Position numbers and translations under genes: made by a program
DNA from: Pseudanabaena sp. SR411
Lineage (GTDB): Bacteria > Cyanobacteriota > Cyanobacteriia > Pseudanabaenales > Pseudanabaenaceae
Assembly: GCF_002251945.1 (NCBI RefSeq)
Contig: NZ_NDHW01000037.1
Location: 99,511-163,510 of the forward strand
Direction: 5' to 3'
Length of the DNA stretch: 64,000 bases
The notes under the pieces: model-generated
What the model saw: the letters and a program-made list of their open reading frames with translations, nothing else
Database searches by the model: none
Told to the model about the DNA's origin: nothing
Shown: positions 18,345-25,508 of the stretch, in pieces
How the letters are laid out: each line of letters begins with the position of its first letter
Numbering within the stretch: the first letter of the stretch is position 1

Positions 18345-18448
18345 CCCAATTCACAAAAGTGTGACAACACTTTTGTGAATTTAAAACCCAACCCAATAAA
18401 GATTTTAAAAACGCAAAATGGCGTAGCCATTTCGTGTTTTGGTATAAC
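18345..18448. repeat. Double-hairpin intergenic repeat, copy 2
   Basis: Matches copy 1 at 11382: AATTCACAAAAGTGTGACAA, then CACTTTTGTGAATT, then a second hairpin around AAAATGGC...GCCATTT ending GTTTTGGTATAA. Most differences lie in matching stem positions, which suggests selection for structure. Confidence 0.7.
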
Positions 18449-18493
18449 AAAAGCTAAAGAGCGCACTTTGTGCGCTCTTTAGCTTTTGTTATA
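18443..18493. terminator. 24-bp palindrome with TTT loop
   Basis: TATAACAAAAGCTAAAGAGC, then GCAC, loop TTT and the complement. It directly follows repeat copy 2 and stands between the DUF1499 gene and ccmK. Confidence 0.6.
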
Positions 18494-18610
18494 TCGCAAA
18501 TAAACAATGCATATCACTCAATCGATACCATTGAGATTTATGATTGATATTGATAAAAAACCGTTATTTGATTATTTAACTAGCTTAATTTACAAGCTCA
18601 AGGAAATCTT

Positions 18611-18937
18611 ATGGGAATCGCAGTTGGTTTGGTTGAGGTACTGGGTCATCCTCCCGCACTTTCCGTCGCTGACACAATGGTCAAAGCCGCGAATGTAACT
18701 TTTGTGGGCTACGAGAAAGTAAGCGGCGCACGCCTAACCATTATCATCCGTGGACCAGTTGGCGATGTCCAAAAAGCTGTCGCCGCAGGTGTAGAAGCAG
18801 CTAAAAAAATTGAAGTCTTGAGTTCCAAGGATAAGGCTCTATTTTTGTCGGCTACTGTAATTCCTCGTCCCCATGCCAATGTCGAAGTAATCACTAAGAC
18901 TATGCAATTTAGCGAAGCTATGGAGCAATTCCGTTAA
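18611..18937 (+). CDS. Carboxysome shell protein, CcmK paralogue (BMC domain)
   Basis: 108 aa single BMC domain forming hexameric shell tiles. MGIAVGLVEVLGHPPALSVA and ADTMVKAANVTFVGYEK align with CcmK; VIPRPHANVE is the conserved RPH block. The pore loop KVSGARLT differs from the KIGSGRVT of CcmK1/2, and eight extra residues (around VLSSKDKALF) lie before the RPH strand. It stands alone, away from a ccm operon, like ccmK3/4 or ccmK5/6 paralogues, and may tune shell permeability. GGAAA precedes the ATG. The exact paralogue number is not assigned. Confidence 0.85.
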   Translation: MGIAVGLVEVLGHPPALSVADTMVKAANVTFVGYEKVSGARLTIIIRGPVGDVQKAVAAGVEAAKKIEVLSSKDKALFLSATVIPRPHANVEVITKTMQFSEAMEQFR

Positions 18938-18981
18938 TCAAGGAAAAGGGAAAAAGGAAAAAGGAAAAATATATTTAAAGA

Positions 18982-19431
18982 ATGAAAATTCTGGTTTTGC
19001 ATGGACCAAATCTGAATATGCTCGGCTTACGGGAGCCAGAGGTATATGGCAGCACTACATTAGCGCAAATTAACGATCGCCTAACTCAAGATGCAATAGA
19101 GTTAGGCGCAGAGTTGAGCTTTTTGCAATCCAATCATGAGGGTGTGCTGATTGATAAAATTCATGCTGCTTTTCAGGTACAGCAAGGAATCTTAATCAAT
19201 CCTGGTGGGCTTACCCATACGAGTGTGGCGCTTAGAGATGCGATCACCTCAGTGAATATCCCGACAGTAGAGGTGCATCTCAGCAATATCCATAAGCGCG
19301 AAGAATTTCGTCATCATTCATTTATTGCACCAATTGCGATCGGGCAGATTTGTGGTTTTGGCGCTGAGAGCTATCGTTTAGGCTTACGCGCATTAGTTAA
19401 TCATTTACTCCCAACTCAACAGGGAGATTGA
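18982..19431 (+). CDS. aroQ: Type II 3-dehydroquinate dehydratase
   Basis: 149 aa, standard length for the dodecameric type II enzyme of the shikimate pathway. [17 protein letters not shown] at residues 6-22 holds the catalytic Tyr; [15 protein letters not shown] and [16 protein letters not shown] carry the substrate-binding Asn and His residues. The 44-bp gap after ccmK has a short tandem repeat (GGAAAAA, about three times) next to the start. Co-transcription with ccmK is possible. Confidence 0.95.
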   Translation: MKILVLHGPNLNMLGLREPEVYGSTTLAQINDRLTQDAIELGAELSFLQSNHEGVLIDKIHAAFQVQQGILINPGGLTHTSVALRDAITSVNIPTVEVHLSNIHKREEFRHHSFIAPIAIGQICGFGAESYRLGLRALVNHLLPTQQGD

Positions 19432-19452
19432 CATCAAGAGGCAATTTTTTGT

Positions 19453-19590
19453 TTAGTCTGGTAAAGATCGCAGATCTTCTAGCGTTAGCCCTGTTATATA
19501 GGTGATCGTCTGTTCATCAAAATTACCCAACATTTTTTTCGCAATCTCAGAGGCTTTCTGAAGTTGCCCTTCTTGCCTTCCTTTATGTAT
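19453..19590 (-). pseudogene. C-terminal remnant of an Rpn-family nuclease
   Basis: The frame reads HKGRQEGQLQKASEIAKKML, then FDEQTITYITGLTLEDLRSL and a stop; two TAA codons lie just upstream. It is the same tail type as the remnant at 13626 (Gln/Gly run, ITGL, acidic ending). No catalytic domain remains. Confidence 0.65.
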
Positions 19591-19625
19591 TTATTATTTA
19601 GCGGTACTGATAATATTTTAGTTAT

Positions 19626-19808
19626 TCAAAGCGCGATCGCATATTCCGTTATCCAAAGCGATCGCTGAATATTTTTTGGACAATGCTTGTTGTGAAACAA
19701 AATAAATCGCCTAATCCACTGCATATAGTTTTCTTCGGTGCGTTAAAAATATTTCTTAAGCATTATGCGATCGCTTACTCTATCTGACAATTTTCGAGGT
19801 GGTGGCTC
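19626..19808 (-). pseudogene. Remnant of an IntI-type tyrosine recombinase (N-terminal SAM-like domain)
   Basis: The minus frame reads EPPPRKLSDRVSDRIMLKKY, F, a TAA stop, then RTEENYMQWIRRFILFHNKH and CPKN. This matches the N-terminal core-binding domain of integron integrases and relatives (pattern K-L-D-R-I-x-YS-RTE-x-Y-x-W-IRRFI-FH). The sequence loses similarity after CPKN and stops 20 codons later; the catalytic domain is gone. Its 5' end faces a degenerate repeat array and a divergent three-gene cluster. Confidence 0.65.
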
Positions 19809-19865
19809 TCAGTTTACAAAAAAATCATGAAGCAAATAACCTAAATAATACATTGTATTTTCAGG

Positions 19866-20050
19866 TTAATGCACCATTTGGGTGATAGCCAGAATTTTGC
19901 TGCTTTGTACACCATATAGGGTAAATAGCTTAAATAGACAAAATTTTTCTCCCTAATACGCCGTATAGAGTGATTAGACAGCAACTTGACATTCAGACTA
20001 TATCGCCTATAGTCGTACTAGACAGAATTTTTCTATCTAAACACAGTTAG
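19866..20050. repeat. Degenerate direct-repeat array, four units of about 38-49 bp
   Basis: The units share a CACCATATAGGGTAAATAG-like core at 19871, 19909, 19958 and 20003 (variants CACCATTTGGGTGATAG, CGCCGTATAGAGTGATTAG, CGCCTATAGTCGTACTAG). These are followed by ACAGAATTTTTCT-like spacers in at least three units. The spacing (38, 49, 45 bp) is not CRISPR-regular. It lies between the recombinase remnant and the first gene of the 20.2-22.0 kb cluster; it could be operators, recombination sites or decayed repeats. Confidence 0.45.
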
Positions 20051-20193
20051 ATAGCTTCTGTTACTGGGTACATTGGTAGCGAAAGGGTATCAGTCAGTTG
20101 TTCCAGCTACGATTCTACTTCCGCTACACACTGGCAGAATCGTAGCTGAGCTAGTACTAACTTGCATACAATCTCAGTCGAGAGAAGGTGTAG

Positions 20194-20763
20194 ATGACAG
20201 TAGCCTTACAATGGATCATTGCGATTACAGCTATCCTCGCTCCAACCTTACATCTGTTGTCAGATGTACTGGAGTGGAATAGCGGAGGTTTTTCACATAT
20301 GCAACTACTCATCAACTACGTCGGATTTCTGCCAATACCGTTTCTCCTGTTTGGATTGTATGCGTATCAGCGTCCTCAAATCGGATGGGATGGGTTGATT
20401 GGCTCGGTGCTGTATGGAATAGCCTTTATTTACTTTGCTCACACAACACTGATCGCAATTGAGGGGTCTATCTCCAACTACGAGATGCTGCTGGGGAAAC
20501 TTGGTGGTGTCTACACCTTTCACGGAGGGTTGATGGTGGTTGGGGGCACAATGTTTGGAATTGCTTCTCTACGCGCTAAAGTTCTATGGCAAGGTGCTGT
20601 CAGCCTCTTCATGGTTGGGATTATTCTGAACTTTGGTGTTGCGCTTCTACCGCTGCCAGATATTCTCCAAATACTGGGGAGTTCAGTAAGAAATTTGGGG
20701 CTGATTGCAATGGGGGTATCGATCATACGAAAATCTGTTGTGTTGCCACAATCGTTAACCTAA
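20194..20763 (+). CDS. Membrane protein of unknown function, 189 aa
   Basis: Six likely membrane segments, with short charged loops (LEWNSGGFSH, YQRPQIGWDG). No family was recognised; the pattern loosely resembles DUF998/DUF4386-type membrane proteins. GAAGG lies 8 bp before the ATG. It is the first of three plus-strand membrane genes with gaps of 37 and 14 bp, next to a recombinase remnant, and none of the window's usual palindromes separates them. Confidence 0.6.
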   Translation: MTVALQWIIAITAILAPTLHLLSDVLEWNSGGFSHMQLLINYVGFLPIPFLLFGLYAYQRPQIGWDGLIGSVLYGIAFIYFAHTTLIAIEGSISNYEMLLGKLGGVYTFHGGLMVVGGTMFGIASLRAKVLWQGAVSLFMVGIILNFGVALLPLPDILQILGSSVRNLGLIAMGVSIIRKSVVLPQSLT

Positions 20764-20800
20764 TGAGTTCCTGCATAAGGAATACCTTAAGGAGACATCA

Positions 20801-21244
20801 ATGGAATTACTTTTTAAGATTTCGTTTTTAGTGCTTTCTGCTCTGTTTGCTGGAGTTGTTCTATTCCTTGCTACAGTTCTCCGATCAACATTTAACGCAT
20901 TAACAGAAGAACAATATTATGCTGTTTTTTCAAAAATTATTGTGATGGGGAGAAAGTCGATTGCGATCAACACAATTGTGCTCATTCCGATTCTGATATT
21001 TGTAGCATATCTGATTTATGGCTTTAGAAACTGGTTGTTTATCATCGGAGCATTGCTATACATATTAGGTTCTTTTGTATCATCAAGATTGATTAATGAA
21101 CCTGCATATAAGCAATTACTTGAAACAGATATCAATGATCCAGCAGCATTAGCTAGGATTCGTGGATTGCTCAATAAAGGTAATATAACCCGAGCAATTT
21201 TCTCTCTATTTGGGACAGTATTGGTTGGAATATCAATCTATTAA
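20801..21244 (+). CDS. Small membrane protein, possibly DUF1772-like
   Basis: 147 aa, four membrane segments; the central helix carries LTEEQYYAVFSKIIVMGRK and the last helix follows LLNKGNITRAIFSLFG. The arrangement recalls DUF1772 (anthrone oxygenase-like) proteins but signature residues are weak, so this is only a suggestion. A strong AAGGAGA Shine-Dalgarno is 6 bp before the ATG. It is the middle gene of the three-gene cluster. Confidence 0.55.
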   Translation: MELLFKISFLVLSALFAGVVLFLATVLRSTFNALTEEQYYAVFSKIIVMGRKSIAINTIVLIPILIFVAYLIYGFRNWLFIIGALLYILGSFVSSRLINEPAYKQLLETDINDPAALARIRGLLNKGNITRAIFSLFGTVLVGISIY

Positions 21245-21258
21245 TATTTCAGTTGATA

Positions 21259-22026
21259 ATGACAAGACTGCAACAGCAACAATTCCCATGGCAAGAATTA
21301 GGCAAAATCTTGGCAGGCTTTCTCTGCATCTGGGTTGCATTTGATCGCACTGCCCATTTAACTCACAGTACATTTGGAGAATCGGGTGTACTGATTTGTA
21401 TCGTTGTAGTAGCGACAACTTTTGGGGTGGAAAAGTTAATCTTTAAACAAACAGTAGCGGATGCAATGCGATCGCTTGGCTTGGGATGTCCTAATCTGCG
21501 TACAATGCTGATTGCAATCTTCATTTGCGTGATGCTTTTAGCGTTCTACCCAGCTTTTTCACTGGTGACAGGAGCTAAGTTGACCTTGCATAATGACTGG
21601 CTTGGGATGTCTCTAGGCTTGTTTGCCCAAGCAGGAGTCGCAGAGGAAGTCTTATTTCGAGGCTATCTGTTTGGACATCTCCGAAGGGAACGGACATTTT
21701 GGCACGCGGCACTCCTTTCATTGCTGCCCTTTGTCGCAGTACATGTCTTACTGTTTGCGTCCTTGGATTGGGCAATCGCTCTGGCTTCAATACTTTTAGC
21801 TGTGGCAGTGACAGTTCCATTCTGCTATCTTTACGATCGCAATCGCCGCACCATTTGGGCATCAGCACTCATCCATTGGATTATTCAAGGTGCAATCAAA
21901 CTGGTCATTATTCCCGATAGTTTCTCCCTACCAATCGCACTTGGTTGGATGGCAATGTGTGCAACCGTACCCTATGTTGTCTTTGTGTTTCGAAGAAATC
22001 GGATCTCTAACCAGCTACTGATATAA
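21259..22026 (+). CDS. CPBP-family intramembrane protease
   Basis: About 255 aa from the ATG at 21259 (a TTG at 21253 would add two residues). AGVAEEVLFRGYLFGHLRRE is the EExxxR motif of CPBP glutamic endopeptidases; a second-motif His is in FVAVHVLLF and a third is possible in ALIHWIIQG. Seven or eight TM segments. It starts 14 bp after the DUF1772-like gene, so is probably co-transcribed. Sequence just after its stop resembles half an attC site. Confidence 0.8.
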   Translation: MTRLQQQQFPWQELGKILAGFLCIWVAFDRTAHLTHSTFGESGVLICIVVVATTFGVEKLIFKQTVADAMRSLGLGCPNLRTMLIAIFICVMLLAFYPAFSLVTGAKLTLHNDWLGMSLGLFAQAGVAEEVLFRGYLFGHLRRERTFWHAALLSLLPFVAVHVLLFASLDWAIALASILLAVAVTVPFCYLYDRNRRTIWASALIHWIIQGAIKLVIIPDSFSLPIALGWMAMCATVPYVVFVFRRNRISNQLLI

Positions 22027-22027
22027 C

Positions 22028-22057
22028 GCCAGCTAACAAGTAGATGAAGCGAACGAT
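22028..22057 (+). other. Partial attC-like sequence
   Basis: GCTAACAAGTAGATGAAGCG followed by AACG resembles the first half of integron attC sites (RYYYAAC, then AAGnnGnTGnAGCnnACG), with one mismatch in the 7-mer. A matching second half ending GTTRRRY was not found within 150 bp, so at most it is a relic. Confidence 0.3.
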
Positions 22058-22196
22058 TGAGGAATGTGGATGATGGTGATGCATAGGTTATCTATATGCC
22101 GCTTATCTTGATCATTAGTTTTCTCAACAAATTATTTATAGCAAGAGATAGTTGCACATCACGGTATATTTAGCTAAATATACGATCACCCTCGCT

Positions 22197-23531
22197 ATGT
22201 CAGAACCTTCGCATTATTGGATTGTCAATGTACGGATTCCTAATTGTTTTATTAATAGTGAGATTCTTGGGCTAGATTTAGAAACTAACCTCTCGCCAAC
22301 CTTACAGCGCGATCGCCTATTTCCTTGTCACCTCGAAATTCGTAATGGTCAAATAACAGATATTTTACCGAACTCTCAGATTTCACAAATCCCGACTGAA
22401 AGTTTACCAATCATTGATGGCAAGCAAGGAATCCTGATTCCTTGCTTTGCGGATTTGCATACCCATCTTGACAAAGGACATATGTGGGAACGTAGTCCGA
22501 ATTTAGATGGCACATTTCAAGGCGCACTCAAAGGCGTGTATCTAGATTGCACAGAGCAAGGCAATTGGAACTATAACGACCTCTATCGTCGCATGGAATT
22601 TGGGCTGAAGTGTAGTTACGCCCACGGCACAAAAGCAATAAGGACGCATTTAGATTGTCCACCGCATCAGGTGAAAACGACATTGCAAGTATTTAAAGAA
22701 TTGCGCGACAAATGGAAGCAGAAAATCACCCTTCAAGCTGTGTCATTAGTACAACTTTCCTATTTTGCAACTGAGGAAGGAGAACAATTTGCTGATGCGA
22801 TCGCTGATTTAGGTTGCATTCTTGGCGGCATTGCCCATATGGCTCCAGAGCTAGATCAACATCTAGATCGGATTCTTGCCTTAGCAACCGAACGTAATCT
22901 CAGTGTTGATTTCCATGCAGACGAAAATAATGACCCTGAGTCACGCACATTACATCATATTGCCGAAGCAGGTTTAAGAAATAATTTTAGTTCGCAAATA
23001 GTCTGTGGTCATTGCTGTAGTTTGGCAGTGCAAGATGAAGATACAGCCAACGCCACGATCGCCCTCGTCAAAGAAGCAAATATCGGCATCGTTAGTTTAC
23101 CGATGTGCAATCTGTATTTACAAGATCGGGTTGCAGCACGCACACCGCGCTGGCGTGGGGTGACGCTAGTGCGGGAACTGAATGATGCGGGTGTAACCGT
23201 GTCTCTAGCTAGTGATAACTGCCGCGATCCTTTTTATGGATTTGGCGATCATGATCTATTAGAAGTTTTCAGCATGGGAACAAAAATTTCACATTTAGAC
23301 ACACCCTATGACAACTGGATCGAATCTGTAACCTCTCGCCCTGCGGCTTTGATGGGCTTATCCGATGTTGGTAAGATTGAGATTGGACAAGTTGCGGATT
23401 TGGTTCTATTTAAAGCACGTAGCTATAATGAGTTGCTATCTCGTCCCCAAGGTGATCGCACTGTGTTTAGAAATGGCATAGCGATCGATACGACTTTGCC
23501 CGACTATGCAGAACTTGATGATTTGATATAG
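22197..23531 (+). CDS. Cytosine deaminase-like amidohydrolase
   Basis: About 444 aa from ATG 22197 (MSEPSHYWIVNVRIPN); an upstream TTG would add 15 unlikely residues. Amidohydrolase metal site: HTHLDKGHMWER, then DFHADENNDPE, CGHCCSLA, and SLASDNCRDPFYGFGDHD, the CodA/isocytosine deaminase pattern. The C-terminal beta segment (IGQVADLVLFKARSYNELLS) closes the composite domain. It would deaminate cytosine or a related ring such as isoguanine or creatinine. Cytosolic, single gene. Confidence 0.85.
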   Translation: MSEPSHYWIVNVRIPNCFINSEILGLDLETNLSPTLQRDRLFPCHLEIRNGQITDILPNSQISQIPTESLPIIDGKQGILIPCFADLHTHLDKGHMWERSPNLDGTFQGALKGVYLDCTEQGNWNYNDLYRRMEFGLKCSYAHGTKAIRTHLDCPPHQVKTTLQVFKELRDKWKQKITLQAVSLVQLSYFATEEGEQFADAIADLGCILGGIAHMAPELDQHLDRILALATERNLSVDFHADENNDPESRTLHHIAEAGLRNNFSSQIVCGHCCSLAVQDEDTANATIALVKEANIGIVSLPMCNLYLQDRVAARTPRWRGVTLVRELNDAGVTVSLASDNCRDPFYGFGDHDLLEVFSMGTKISHLDTPYDNWIESVTSRPAALMGLSDVGKIEIGQVADLVLFKARSYNELLSRPQGDRTVFRNGIAIDTTLPDYAELDDLI

Positions 23532-23552
23532 TCGGCGCAAAGCGCCGACTAT
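23528..23552 (+). terminator. 11-bp hairpin at the end of the deaminase gene
   Basis: ATAGTCGGCGC, loop AAA, GCGCCGACTAT. The TAG stop codon is inside the left arm. Confidence 0.6.
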
Positions 23553-23574
23553 GCTAACGATAAATTAAAAACCC

Positions 23575-25332
23575 ATGAAAAACTTTTCTAGCAGCCAATT
23601 TAATTACCGTCTATCAATTCCAGAGCCAGAAAATCATCTATTAGAAGTTAAACTAGCGATCGCTGATTGGCAAGCTGAATTTATCGATCTGAAGTTGCCA
23701 GTCTGGACACCTGGTTCCTATTTAGTACGTGAATATGCTAAACATCTGCAAGATTTTGAGGCAACTGATGCTACAGGAAATCCTCTATCGTGGCAAAAAA
23801 TCAGTAAAAATCATTGGCAGGTGAAATATGCAAGTAATAGCGATCATCCCAAAGATACAACCATCAAAATTCGTTATCGCATCTTCTGCAATGAATTAAC
23901 CGTCCGTACTAATCATATTGATCGCACCCATGCCTTTTTGACTGGTGCAGCCGTTTTTATGTACGTGACCGAATATCAGCAACAACCCTATACAGTCGAG
24001 ATTGGCGAGATCAAAGATACTTGGCAAATTGCGACTGCTTTACCAGCACTTGAGAATGCTACTAATACTTTCTATGCCAAGGATTTTGACACTTTAGTTG
24101 ATAGTCCCTTGGAGATTGGGATTCATCAGCGCTATGAATTCACAGTTCTGGATAAGCCCCATAGCTTTGTCGTCTGGGGGCAACATAATGCGGATATGCA
24201 ACGTGTTGTTAAAGATACGGCAGCGATCGTGGCAGTGGAAGCGGAAATATTTGGGGGACTACCCTATGATCGCTATGACTTTATTCTTCATGCTGGCAAC
24301 GGATTTGGCGGACTAGAGCATAAAAACAGCACCGTCCTGCTCTACAACCGTTTGGGCTTTCGCAAAGAAGAGAGTTATCTCCAATTTATGAATCTCGTCG
24401 CCCATGAGTTCTTCCATACTTGGAATGTAAAACGGATTCGCCCTAAAGCTCTAGAAAAATTTGATTATGACAATGAGAATTATACAAGTTCACTTTGGTT
24501 TAGCGAAGGAACTACCAGTTATTATGACCAAATTTTCCCACTGAGGGCTGGGCTTTATGATGCTAAGCATTATCTCAAACTAGTCAGCAAGGCGATCACC
24601 CGTCTGCAAACTACCTTTGGACGCAATGTTCAATCCCTCTATGATTCTAGTTTTGACACATGGATTAAGCTCTACCGTCCTGATCCAAATACCCATAACA
24701 ACCAGATTTCCTACTACCTGAAAGGGGAATTAGTATCGTTGCTATTAGATTTGCTAATTCGTTCTAAAACTAATAATCTGCGATCGCTTGATCGGGTTAT
24801 GCAGATTATGTGGGAGCGCTTTGGAAAAGAAGAAATTGGCTTTAGCGAAGCGGAACTGCATGAAGTCATTGAGAAGGTAGCAGGTGCTGACCTATCGAAT
24901 TTCTGGAATGATTATCTCTACGGCACTAAAGAACTTGATTACAACTATTATCTCGAACCCTTCGGGCTAGAATTACGCACATCTCGCCAAGATATTCCCT
25001 TTACGGGGATGACGCTAAAAACTAAAAATGGGCTTGCGGAAGTTGAGAAGGTTGAGTTTGGCTCACCTGCCCAAAAAGCGGGACTTAGCACAGGTGACAT
25101 GGTAATCGCGATCGCAGGAATTCGGATTACTGCGGAAAACTTTAGCGATCGCCTCCGCGATTACGCATCTGGTGAAACGATCACCGTTACCACTTTCCAG
25201 CAAGACTTGTTACATACCGTTGAAGTTACTTTACAAGATCCTGTCTGTAATCATTTTGATCTAGTCCAAATTACCAATCCTTCCCCCAACCAAGAGCTAA
25301 ACCTAAAATTGTGGCTCAGCATCGAATCATAA
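23575..25332 (+). CDS. M61-family metallopeptidase with PDZ domain
   Basis: 585 aa. The N-terminal beta domain includes LPVWTPGSYLVREYAKHLQD, followed by the zinc site VAHEFFHTWNVKRIRP (HExxH near residue 279) and LWFSEGTTSYYDQ with the third ligand Glu. A PDZ domain occupies about residues 475-560 (VEFGSPAQKAGLSTGDMVIA). The family comprises glycyl aminopeptidase-like enzymes. No signal peptide is evident. It starts 43 bp after the deaminase gene but a hairpin lies between. Confidence 0.9.
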   Translation: MKNFSSSQFNYRLSIPEPENHLLEVKLAIADWQAEFIDLKLPVWTPGSYLVREYAKHLQDFEATDATGNPLSWQKISKNHWQVKYASNSDHPKDTTIKIRYRIFCNELTVRTNHIDRTHAFLTGAAVFMYVTEYQQQPYTVEIGEIKDTWQIATALPALENATNTFYAKDFDTLVDSPLEIGIHQRYEFTVLDKPHSFVVWGQHNADMQRVVKDTAAIVAVEAEIFGGLPYDRYDFILHAGNGFGGLEHKNSTVLLYNRLGFRKEESYLQFMNLVAHEFFHTWNVKRIRPKALEKFDYDNENYTSSLWFSEGTTSYYDQIFPLRAGLYDAKHYLKLVSKAITRLQTTFGRNVQSLYDSSFDTWIKLYRPDPNTHNNQISYYLKGELVSLLLDLLIRSKTNNLRSLDRVMQIMWERFGKEEIGFSEAELHEVIEKVAGADLSNFWNDYLYGTKELDYNYYLEPFGLELRTSRQDIPFTGMTLKTKNGLAEVEKVEFGSPAQKAGLSTGDMVIAIAGIRITAENFSDRLRDYASGETITVTTFQQDLLHTVEVTLQDPVCNHFDLVQITNPSPNQELNLKLWLSIES

Positions 25333-25334
25333 AG

Positions 25335-25480
25335 AAGGAAAAAATTCTTGCTATGGCTAGGGCTGGCACGGGGGCACAGCCCCTACAAAATCTGAATTAT
25401 TCAGGTAGGGGCAATCCCCACGTGGTTGCCCTGTCTCTCTAGCAGCAAGAGATTCATCATCTAAGTTCCACGTAACATCA
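25335..25480. mobile_element. MITE, truncated inverted copy
   Basis: Reverse complement of the 168-bp element at 12135: AAGAATT, CTAGGGCTGGCACGGGGGC, GGTAGGGGCAATCCCCACGT, and TTCCACGTAACATCA at the right end. The left terminal repeat is missing; the element begins next to the M61 stop codon. Confidence 0.7.
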
Positions 25481-25508
25481 TAAAGAAGAGAAGCGCCGCC
25501 TCTCTTTT

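Noticed and set aside
18507..18698. 63-codon plus-strand frame upstream of ccmK
   Set aside because: Overlaps ccmK by 88 bp in another frame, with no ribosome site or family.
19866..20050. CRISPR array
   Set aside because: Units are degenerate, spacing varies from 38 to 49 bp, and spacers resemble each other; no cas genes nearby.
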